DNA of 64,000 nucleotides from Rutstroemia sp. NJR-2017a BVV2 (taxonomy: Eukaryota; Ascomycota; Leotiomycetes; Helotiales; Rutstroemiaceae). The notes beneath the pieces are model-generated. The model was not told the DNA's origin. It did not search any database and saw only the letters and a program-made list of their open reading frames with translations. A program made the translations under genes and the position numbers. The stretch lies in the NCBI GenBank assembly GCA_002946415.1, contig NJPS01000022.1:248001-312000 (forward strand), written 5' to 3'. Shown here in pieces: positions 55,313 through 64,000 of the stretch; position 1 is the first letter of the stretch, and each line of letters opens with the position of its first letter.

Positions 55313-56026
55313 CATCTGTGCATGCATCTATACGACCGGATGGTCGAAGGTAGCAAGGAGCGCAACCCTCATCGGATCGCGTTTGGAGACTGCCTGCGGC
55401 CAGCCTGGCTGCTCGATGCCTCTGCGATGCACTGCGCAATCATAAAAATAGTTCTCACTGATTATAATACAGTCGGAGGTACACAATCAATCTCACCAGG
55501 TAAGGCGGGCAACATAAGGCCGCTCAGTAGAATACAAAATGCCCTTGTGCCCTTGTGCAGACAGCCTGTCCTTGGCCAGAGACAAGAGCGAAAACCTACA
55601 AGCACAACATGAAGATATAAACATACATAAATCACATACATAAGTTGAATATTTCATCGCAGTCGCTGACCGTCCCTCCTCCTTACTCCTCCGTTCTCCT
55701 CGTACTCCACCTCTCGCCCGATCTCTCCACCGACTCCGAACCTCCCCAGCCTTATTAGCCAATGACTAAGAACCAAGCAACGGAGAACATAACGGGCTGC
55801 GTGATATTATAGGCCACCTTCAGCTCAACCCCACGACAACTTTGAGCCTTGGAGAATTACTCGATCCCTTTTCTATCTTCGACTCCCCCTTTCGACCTCT
55901 TCTTCCATCCAGAGTCCAGATTCTAGATACATCTGGCCAAAGGCACCCGTACAGTACCGGCACAGGCACAGGCACAGCAGTTCCTTCCGTCTGCTGACGA
56001 TGTAAGCGGCCGGTGTCCTTCTTTGT

Positions 56027-56048
56027 CACCACCACCACCACCACCACC
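56027..56048 (+). repeat. (ACC)n microsatellite
   Basis: About seven ACC units in the leader of the Cue2-type gene. Seen directly. Confidence 0.85.
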
Positions 56049-56241
56049 TTGCCTTGCTTGTTACTGGGGCTGCTCTTTCCCTACTTCACCCCCCATCGAT
56101 CTTACTTACCTTTTAGCCTTCTCCGGTTTATCATTCTCTTAAACTTATACAAGATTTATTTGCTGCGAAAGTTACATCCCCTTCAACTATCTAATAATAT
56201 AATCCCGACACACATCCACTCCAATCCGAATTGCTACGACA

Positions 56242-58560
56242 ATGGTGGCCGACGAGACCTACGAGCTCTGCCTGCCCATCCTCGAGGATGCTTCCCTTGA
56301 GGATGAAGACAAAACGGATAAGCTGGAAGAGCTGCTGAAGAAGGAAACAACATTGACGGGAACAGTGCTGGAAAATGTGGTATTGGATGTATTATGGCGA
56401 TATCGCGAGAGCTCATCGAATGCCGGGTCTCCTCCGCCGATGCGACATACTGTCTTACGTCGACCTTCACCAGCTCCATGGCAGATTCCACGTGTCGGGA
56501 CTCCGGTTTCCTCATCCCCTCGTTTGGGTGTCAGTCCGCTAGCACCCCCCGGATATATTCCACAGTCGTTTTCACGTACCAAGTCCTCCACAGCCTCCCC
56601 TTTCACTTCACCGCGTCCATCCCCTCGCCTCGCTTTCTCTAGCCCTGCGATCCCTCACAGCCCAAACCTAAACGCATACGAATTCCCGACTGATACCAGC
56701 CCTACGCAAGAAATATATGGGGATTTTGGAAGTGAAAATGTAGATTGGCTTGTGAATGATGATGCCGTTAGTATTACGTCTTCGTCTGTCGGAGCTCAGA
56801 GTGGTCTTAATGCGGCCGCCGCTGAATACATTTCGCCTCAACAAAATGACATGAGCTCTCATGAAATGCTACGTTCTATATTCGGCCCTTCGAAATCAGT
56901 CGAAGAAATTGAGGCTGCTCTTGCTTCCCATGGATATGATATGAGTGCTACCATTGCCGCTTTCATGGATGGTCAATCGGGTGATGCCACTACCCAAGCA
57001 CAGACGGATGAGGCCAAAGCTGTTCTCATCGGCAAATCCATGGCCTCAGACGTACCTCGCCCGATTACTCCGGCGGGTCAACAGCGAAGTGGTGTCGTCT
57101 GTCGATTTTGGTTGTCTACGGGGCAATGTCTCCGCGCTGATTGCAGGTTCAGTCATGATTTAAGCAATCACATTTGCAAGTAAGTTTACCCAAATTCAGG
57201 CAGATATTCTTTCCCTTACACTCATACAGGTACTGGGTTATGGGTAATTGCCTCGCTGGCGATACATGCATTTTCAGCCATGATCCATCTTCATTCATGA
57301 ATCGTCTTGCTCTTGACGAGAGCGGAACCCCGCCAACTTCAAACCCTCATCCCAGCATCCAATTCCAGGATTTCAATGCTTTCCCAGCGCTACAGTCAGG
57401 GCAAGATCAGTGGTCTAACTCTTATTCTTCTACAAGTGCTTTCAACAATTATCAGCAGGGAAGCTTCACTCCACCTCCTGGTTTCAAGGCTTTGCAAGGC
57501 TATAACAGTGATGCTTCCAGTCAAAGATCAAGACCTAGCAGTCGAGCTAGAGATGGACCTGCAGCACCTGCCCTTGACGATACGGAAGCTTTCCCATCCT
57601 TGGGTGCTGTGGTTACCAAGGGCAAGAAGCACCATGGCAAACGAGGTGGTCATGGGCACGGACATAAGGAAAATGCCCCTAGCCCAAGCTCACTTGCAGA
57701 TGTGGTGAAGCTTTCTCCATCTCCCGGCCCAGGCATGATGCAGGATAAGAAGAAATTGGGCAGGAATGGTAGCTCTACGAACGTTCGGAACGGTGAGAAC
57801 AGTGCTGCTGCACAGGCTATTGCGCCTCCACAACATATACCATGGCTGGAAACGGGTGAAAGAGCCAATAAAGCATACCTCAAGGCCAGACAAGATGCGA
57901 TCAAGCATGGTGGTCTGAGGAACAAGTTCTTACAAAGGTTCGTACTCGCTTGCTCCAATACATTTTCTCCATTAACAAGGTGTTAGTGCCGCCCAAGCTT
58001 GGAATCGTAACGATGCTCGTGCAGCAAAAGCTCTCAGTCTTCGTGGCCAAAGTGAAAACGACCTGATGCGCAAAGCCCATCGTGAAGCAGCTCGTGAGCT
58101 CTATGAAGAACGTAACAAGAGCAACAACACAAATGCCGAGCTCTACGTTGATCTACACGGTCTACACCCTGAAGAGGCAGTTGAATACCTAGAACGCGTC
58201 CTGCTCGACAATAGCAAAGAATCCCGTCCAGTCTACGCCATCACTGGTACCGGCCATCACAGCAAAAACGGGAAAGACAAAGTGGGCAAAGCCATCCGAA
58301 CTTTCCTGAACGAATGGCGCTACGCATACCGAGAGTTCTCAGTACCTGGGGATCGCAACAACGTAGGTGGTATTCTTGGGATTGATGCGAGATCTTATGA
58401 TAAGAGTTTGGTGAGAGGTGGTGCCGGTGCAGACGTAAAGGATGACGTGGATATTCTTAGTCAAGGTCATGAAATTGGTGGTGGCAAGATTAAACTCCTG
58501 GTTAGAGATAGAGTGGAGGTTCCTAAGGGTCCGAGTGCGGGCACAGGCAAGACTCGATGA
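56242..58560 (+). CDS. cue2: CUE-CCCH-Smr domain protein, Cue2-type endonuclease
   Basis: Exons 56242..57179, 57230..57937 and 57987..58560 join in phase 2 each time, 739 residues. Domain order: an N-terminal helical segment (YELCLPILEDASLEDEDKTD), a Ser/Pro linker, a CUE-like segment near 210-245 (MLRSIFGPSKSVEEIEAALA), then CCCH finger 1 CRFWLSTGQCLRADCRFSH (C-x8-C-x4-C-x3-H) and finger 2 CKYWVMGNCLAGDTCIFSH (C-x7-C-x5-C-x3-H). The DUF1771 segment (NRNDARAAKALSLRGQSEND) and the Smr domain (ELYVDLHGLHPEEAVEYLER; YAITGTGHHSKNGKDKVGKA) follow, ending with an acidic/Gly-rich tail. The DLHG and GTGHHS motifs are the Smr active-site elements. Yeast Cue2 cuts mRNA at collided ribosomes in no-go decay; this is the likely role. 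Confidence 0.85.
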
Positions 58561-58928
58561 CCTAGAGAGAAATGAATAAATAAAGTATTAAAGCGACTTC
58601 TTCGACTTTGCTAGGAAATTTGATCTATAGTAGGTCTCGTTCTGAACGCGCACTGTGCGTGTTAGCAGATGCTTGCGGCTCTCTAGCGGGATCCTTAAAT
58701 TGCGTACAGAGTTGTGCGACTTAGTTGGCCCCAAAGAGAACCTGACCTGAGTCGAACAGTGTTCGAAGACATTCGCGCCCTTAAAGTTTTTAGGATTACA
58801 TTACGTCGTTCCATATGCTGGAAAGACCCATAAGAGATAAGAAGTGAAATTCATAGGCAATTTTATAAAACTTCTCCAGCCCTCTCAGCACTTCCAAACC
58901 CTCACAGCTCGCCCCCCTACGCGTATAT
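58561..58928. other. Intergenic between convergent genes
   Basis: 3' flanks of the Cue2-type gene (plus) and the E2 gene (minus). No tRNA-like fold found. Confidence 0.4.
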
Positions 58929-59633
58929 TCACCCGTCTAATTCTTCCCCCTCTCCACCATCCCCTCCCTCCTCCACCTCCACCTCCACCTCCACCCCCAC
59001 CGGCGGCTCCTCCCCTATAGCATACACCTCCGTATCCCTCCTCGCCTGCTCCCAAAACCCCGGGTAATCCTCCCGATACCTCCTCGCCGCATCCCCCCTC
59101 ACCGGCTCCTCCAACTCCGGATCATCCAACCGCGACAACACCGACAGCAGCACCGTCCTCGTGCTCAATATCGGCGACCAATCGCAGTCCAGAATACTCA
59201 TGCAGATTTCCCCCTCCGCACTCACATTCGGATGGTAGATGGGCGTGAGAAAGCGCACCTGCATCGCGCATTTCGGGTACTCGGATGGGTACCGGATGTG
59301 CAGCCAGAAAATCCCTCCGGCGTAGGGACTCTCGGGGGGGCCTTCGATGCTGGCGTGGGCGGTGAGGAGGGAGGGGGTGGAGGGCGCGAAGGTGAGGTAG
59401 GGGAGGGAGAGAGGGGAGGCTTGGAATTGGTGGTGTTCGGCTAGGATGCGGCGGATGGGGATGGGGGTGGCGGTGGTGCGTTTGCGGTGGAGGTGGGATT
59501 CTTGGGCTTGGGTGAATAGGGTTTGGTTTCGCTTTCTGATGTCGATGAGTTTGTCGCCGTAGTGGAGAAGAGCCGAGGGGTCGGGCGCACCGGAGGGAGT
59601 TAGAGGCCGCTGGGGCATCGCGTCGTTGGACAT
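58929..59633 (-). CDS. Ubiquitin-conjugating enzyme E2-like protein (divergent)
   Basis: A single frame, 234 residues; start at MSNDAMPQRPLTPSGAPDPS. The UBC fold is visible from about residue 60 to 205: RRILAEHHQFQASPLSLPYL, ASIEGPPESPYAGGIFWLHI, YPSEYPKCAMQVRFLTPIYH and PNVSAEGEICMSILDCDWSP, then TRTVLLSVLSRLDDPELEEP. The HPN motif and the active-site Cys (EICMSIL) are present, so the enzyme could take ubiquitin. Family proteins usually have about 150 residues; this one has a 40-residue N-terminal extension and an acidic C-terminal tail (EVEVEEGGDGGEGEELD). The LDCDWSP wording differs from LDILKDQWSP of the major E2s, and the NPD-type segment reads LDDPELEEPV. Which modifier it handles is unknown. 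Codon use is more GC-rich than in its neighbours. Confidence 0.85.
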   Translation of the reverse strand: MSNDAMPQRPLTPSGAPDPSALLHYGDKLIDIRKRNQTLFTQAQESHLHRKRTTATPIPIRRILAEHHQFQASPLSLPYLTFAPSTPSLLTAHASIEGPPESPYAGGIFWLHIRYPSEYPKCAMQVRFLTPIYHPNVSAEGEICMSILDCDWSPILSTRTVLLSVLSRLDDPELEEPVRGDAARRYREDYPGFWEQARRDTEVYAIGEEPPVGVEVEVEVEEGGDGGEGEELDG

Positions 59634-60488
59634 GCTGGGTAGTCTTTCAAGTGATGCGTCTATTGGATATATAAGGCTGGGGATTCGAATGTGACTGGAT
59701 TCTCTTCGGTACTGGTTGGTTGTCTTGTAGCCTTCCTATTTTACCACCACTTTAAATTCAGAAAAGGAGATGGCTAGATACTCCAAGACTTGAATGCGGC
59801 AGTATGAATCTGAAACTGGCGTTTTTTGGATTCATCGAGAAAAATGAGTATATATGTTCTGGGGCGGCAGCCTTGTAGGCAACCGTTCTAGGCCACCGAT
59901 TACGGTAAGACGAGGCTCCTTGTTCAAGCCATGAACCTCATAGGTCCTTGGCCTTTGGAGGCACGTTCTTACAGCATGATTCATTTTCTGGTTAAATAGA
60001 GCGCACCTATGAGACTGGAGTGACTGTCACTAAAAGAAGACCTTGGGTATGCGTCATGCCTAGTCTGCCGTGGCGCAGTAAGAATATCTCCCCCTCTAAA
60101 GAGGATGGGGATGGTACAGAACTCGTTATAGATTTATTAAGTATCATTATACAATGATTAGTGGGACAATGGGAGATCAAATATCACCGGAATCAAGATG
60201 ACGAACATGTATGATCATATACTTCATTCCACTTGTTTGTGCAACTGTTCACCAGCTCTAATTGGTTCTTCATCCAACCATCCATCCATATCCACCAAAG
60301 GGAAATAATATCTTTCAAAAACGACAACAGAGAAGAAAACCGAACCGTCGTCCCATCATAATATGCCATCTGGTCCCCAAAATCGTAACCCTAAAAGCAC
60401 AACCACATATTTTTCGTTCTCGGATGTATTAAAAATTCATACAATGCCTTCCCGTACTGCCCAAGCCCATGCAACCAATACATAAATA
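59634..60488. other. Intergenic: E2 promoter and 3' flank of last gene
   Basis: Spacer between two minus-strand genes, AT-rich from 60100. I looked for a tRNA around 59880-60090 because of a TTCAAGCC motif but found no acceptor stem. Confidence 0.4.
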
Positions 60489-63400
60489 TCACATAACAGT
60501 ACATTTCCCACCCAGCCTCTTCTGTTGCTGCTGTTGTTGTTCTGGAGCAGCTCCGCCCATCATCAAGTCACGATTCATCCTCGCGGCCTCTGTAACATCT
60601 ATCCAAGCCGCGCTACTCGCAGCATCATCACTCCGATCTTTATTTTTCCTAACCTTCATACTCTGTCTCCACCCCTTTCTTTTCGCATCCTTCATGTTTC
60701 TGGCCGCGCTTCTTTCCGCTCTACTAGGCTGTCTGCTCACTGTCACCGGTATCGGGATACCGTAAAGTGCGCTCGGATTCGACACTGCGCTGTGGATAGT
60801 TTCCAGACGTTGTAGTGGCGGACGGAGAGAGTTTGGTGCTGCGGAGTATCTTTGTGAACCAACACTTAAACGGCGAGAGCGGGGAATGTGAAGAGTGTTT
60901 GAGCGGATAGGCATTGAGCTCTGTGGGGAGGTAGCAGGAATTGGGGGAGGAGGGAAGGGAAATGAATGATCTGGAGCTGTGCGAGGAGGCTCGTACTGAG
61001 TGAGCGGACGGGGAGGTCTATTCGTACTATCCTGGTAGGGCACAGAGCCTCGGGTTAATGAACCAGATCTACGCCTAGAAGGATCGGTGAGTCCAACTGG
61101 CCGGCCACTTCTGCGATTGAATCGTTCCAGTAAATCGGCACTTGGAAGCTCTACCTGTGCTTGGGGCTGATTAGGATCACTGATAGTAGTCGGGGCAGTG
61201 TTTACTCGTCTCCAGATTGGCGTGAATCCTTCGGCAAGCTCTGCTTCTACAGGCTGCGAGCTAGCGTCTCCAACTTGCGGGAATGTGAAACTATGACGTA
61301 TGGGCTGGATGATATCTGGCCCTGAGACTGGAATAGGAGGCTCTGGTGGTGGCAACACAGGCTCAGCCATAGTTTCTTGCGCTACTGCCGTTGCAGGTCT
61401 ACTCTCCTGCATGATTGAGACATCGTCCTCGACTCCCGTAGATTCCCAATCTAATAATCGTTGATCAAGAGTTTCGTTCATCAATTGAGGTATAGGAGAA
61501 AGTGGCTGTTGCAAAGTGGCCCTCATTGCAGGGTTGGATGTAAGAGTTGTTACCTCTGTATCATCGATGCTTACACCTATCGGCTGTTCGTAACTTTGGC
61601 GCGTTCTGTTTCTGGGAGGAGATGGTTGTGGAGTTCCAACTGGGGATACGTCATAGAGGTCATCAAAGTCGGGATCTGGTGGGCTTGTTACTGGTCTGGT
61701 AATTTCATCATCTATAGGGCTTGTCTCTGTAGTGGCAGCCGTCGTATCGCTTACGGATCTGTTGAAAGGATATCTTTGTTCGCGTAAGGGTTCGGGAAGA
61801 GGACGCGGAAGGACCGGGGCGTCAAGACCTGGAAAATCTAGCACAGGAGTATGGTGAGTGCTCACCCTCTGCAAGCTTCTTGCATGCTCCGCAAGGATAG
61901 ATCTTTGAATGTGTGCGGGGAGAGGCGGGACAGGGTCCTTCTGGTAAGGTGGAGGAGGTGGCTCCCAATTATCTGCATCACTTTCATGTGGGTGGTCTTC
62001 CCTACCATCAGCGCGACGAAACTCGATGTGTTCTTGGATCATCGATCTTGGATGCAGTCTTCTGTTCACCGCAGCAGCTGTGGCAGCTCGTCGAAGAGTA
62101 GTACCTGAGCGAGGCGCAGTATGAGAGTAGGGATCATCAAAAGGCTCTGGATCTTCATCAATGGAAGCAGTTTCAATGTAGTCGGGCGTGGCCGGCGGGT
62201 GGCTCATGCGCCTAGAGACCGCGGGAGGGGCATTACTGAATATGTCGTTTGAATTGTGTAGCGAGGGTATTGGCGGAGGGTCCGGTTGCACAACTGTGGT
62301 GGCTGCACGAGCAAGACTTGCACGTGCACTTCGTCGTTGGGCCACGGTTCTTCTTCTAACAATGGCCACTTCGGTATCTAAGTCGCGATGCTCTTCTTCT
62401 AAAGCCTCAGGCTCCTGCAGACCTACCTCTATCATGGTGGTAGTCTTCTCCCCGGAGCTTGGTCCACAGGTGAAGTCTAATATAGAGATACGGCCACCAT
62501 CAACTGGGCTCATAGTATCGCCTTCGCCGCCCATAATAGACGAGCTTTTCACACCAGGGGCAACAGCAACGAGCCTATCGCCATAAAGCCGTGTGCTTTT
62601 GTCGTGAACCCAACTTAGGGCGCTAACACCATCCAACGATGTGATTTGCCGACCTTCAACAAATGTGTTTCGGGATTTGTCGCACAGAAGCTGCCATTGT
62701 GGGATTCTAGTATTGCTGTGGTCCAGCGATCTATTTATGGACCGTAGCGAAGGTGCACTATTTCGACGTCCGATTTGACTAAGGGGAGTTCCTGGCTCAG
62801 TTCCTGCATTGCTATTGCTACCATTGTCTGTTCTGGGTATAGCATCTAGATCTTCAGGAATTCCCCAAAGCCAGATGGAACCGCGATTGTAGCCTACGGC
62901 CACTAAATCGCCAGACTTGCTCGCTGCCGCTTTTGATGCGGGAGGTTCGCCATTCGGTCCAACAAAGTGAACCTTGCCATTACGCAAATCGTCAATCCGC
63001 ACAGCACGGAATGTTTCGAATATCCGATCATAGGTAAATGCCCAATTCTCTTGAGAGCCTGGTAACAGGACTGCATGGCTGCAGTCGCGGCTGCCATTCG
63101 GGAAGAGTATGGAAGTCGTCCATAGCGCACTCACGCTCTCTTCTGGCGAGTGGCTACCGGAGTCGTAGTATGGGGCAGTAATGACGACAGTACTCGGATT
63201 TCTTGATTGAAGAGTGGTTCCAAGCAATAGATCAGATTCACGAGAGAAAGTCAAAGAGTCAACACCGTATGCTTTCACAGCGCGACTTGTGCCGCTTTCA
63301 AGGAGGGAAGTTAATTCTACACCAGAGCTAATGAATAGCAATGTCAGTAGCACTTCGGTGAATGAGAAGTGGAAAATCGTAAGGAGAATTTGAGAAGATA

Positions 63401-64000
63401 GGCTTTCAGGTTTGAGCCAGTATAATATAATATGGAAAAGCACAGGTGATCACTAGGATAAAAGAAAACAACTCACTCATAAGCCGCTGCCAGGACTTGA
63501 CCACTGGCAGATAGAGCAATCGTTCGGGGAGTATGGTCTAAAGCTACCGCTCGGATATGCTTCGGTGGCCGCACTCTCAGATCATACAAGTCGATCTGAA
63601 GATCCGTAGACATTACCGCCAACGTAGCTCCATCATCTGTGATTGTCACCGCAACTGGCCGACGCAAGATCTTGAGCTCCCGTATGATATGTACCTCCGG
63701 GGCAGCAACATCGATGATGTGAATGCGAGATGAATTGAAGGCGAGCACTAAAACCCCGCGAGGGGAAATGGAAAAATGACAGGCTTCGCCTCCAGGTGCG
63801 CTGGATGAACTGATCGACGAAGAGACAAGGTTTATAACGGTTTCTTTGGGGCGCAGATATGCTTCGAATAGGTTGCGCTTTATTTCTTGCGCGAAAAGGC
63901 TTCGAAGGCGTGGCAGATTGTCCGCATCTTCGACAATGGGTATCTTATGGTGTGCGGCAGAGTAGGAGGGACATCGGGGTAAAAAGTGGGAGTAAAGGTA
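60489..64000 (-). CDS. Large WD40-like protein with C-terminal CaaX box, 5' end beyond window
   Basis: Two exons seen: 64000..63477 (open to the edge) and 63327..60489, joined in phase 2 across a 149-base intron (GTGAGT donor, ATTAG acceptor; joint AAAYDSGVELTSLLE). More than 1,120 residues lie in the window. The N-terminal part has WD40-style strands (GGEACHFSISPRGVLVLAFN, IDVAAPEVHIIREL, DLYDLRVRPPKHIRAVALD, GDLVAVGYNRGSIWLWGIPE). From about residue 420 the chain is a long Pro/Ser/Thr-rich disordered tail. It ends in a basic stretch (MKDAKRKGWRQSMKVRKNKD), a poly-Gln run (EQQQQQQKRLGG) and KCTVM. The last four residues fit a farnesylation CaaX box, so membrane association is predicted. The start codon and exact size are unknown. 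Confidence 0.82.

Larger units (their letters stand above)
54598..56241. promoter_or_regulatory. 1.6-kb divergent spacer, TVP38 / Cue2-type gene
   Basis: Holds both promoters. Tandem AAGTACTTCG units lie at 55282-55312, and a (ACC)n run of about seven units at 56027-56048 is near the probable transcript start of the right-hand gene. The leader just before 56242 is pyrimidine-rich. Open frames at 55063-55439 look like chance in a GC-richer patch. Confidence 0.45.

Noticed and set aside
55063..55439. Overlapping 100-105-codon minus-strand frames
   Set aside because: Two frames are open at once in a GC-richer patch; no domain and no family match.
59880..60090. Possible tRNA (TTCAAGCC motif)
   Set aside because: No acceptor stem, A-box or cloverleaf could be found.

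Overview
This is a window of nuclear DNA from a filamentous ascomycete. The evidence is the gene style: short introns (mostly about 48 to 170 bases) with GTAAGT/GTATGT/GTGAGT donors and CTAAC-like branch sites, a Zn2Cys6 regulator, fungal-only families (DUF3605, DUF2415-type WD40, Tvp38, a Dss1/CYT-4 RNase) and low gene overlap. The protein style suggests Leotiomycetes, perhaps Sclerotiniaceae (Botrytis/Sclerotinia relatives), but that placement is inference. No prokaryotic operon, CRISPR array, tRNA or rRNA gene was seen.

Layout. 0.1-4.2 kb: a small membrane-anchored hypothetical protein and a DUF3605 (GIG1-like) protein, both on the minus strand. 4.8-8.7 kb: a Hos2-type class I histone deacetylase and an ING/PHD protein (Yng2-like) facing away from each other across one promoter. 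9.2-17.4 kb: a stand-alone protein with two FolB (dihydroneopterin aldolase) domains, an MFS transporter and a Zn2Cys6 factor. 18.2-22.2 kb: a molybdopterin synthase small subunit divergent from a mitochondrial CYT-4/Dss1-like exoribonuclease. 23 kb: a small GPI-anchor candidate, followed by a 3.9-kb gene-poor stretch with simple repeats. 27.5-30 kb: a DUF2415-like WD40 protein.

30-34.4 kb is the accessory-looking part: two related short elements with terminal inverted repeats flank a purine-rich tract and a decayed APH-type kinase relic, and one possible species-specific gene lies here. 34.4-44.6 kb returns to core genes: an oxysterol-binding protein with 8 exons, U2AF35, a beta-propeller-like DUF4185-type protein and valyl-tRNA synthetase. 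44.9-54.6 kb: an MLH2-like MutL protein, a Cys/Met-metabolism PLP enzyme, a pseudokinase-like protein, an Arg/Ser-rich disordered protein and a Tvp38-family membrane protein. 56.2-64 kb: a CUE/CCCH/Smr protein (Cue2 type), a divergent E2 conjugating enzyme, and a large WD40-like protein that ends in a CaaX box and runs off the right edge.

Most genes are housekeeping: chromatin acetylation, splicing, translation, mismatch repair, mitochondrial RNA turnover, ribosome-associated mRNA decay, and lipid or membrane traffic. I do not see a gene cluster acting in one pathway. The most interesting items are individual: a cryptic mitochondrial presequence in front of valyl-tRNA synthetase, a prenylation motif on the last gene, a kinase-fold protein missing both catalytic aspartates, a non-canonical 19- or 34-base splice gap in the CYT-4 gene, and the paired inverted-repeat elements. 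All exon joins given were worked out by eye from reading frame and splice signals.
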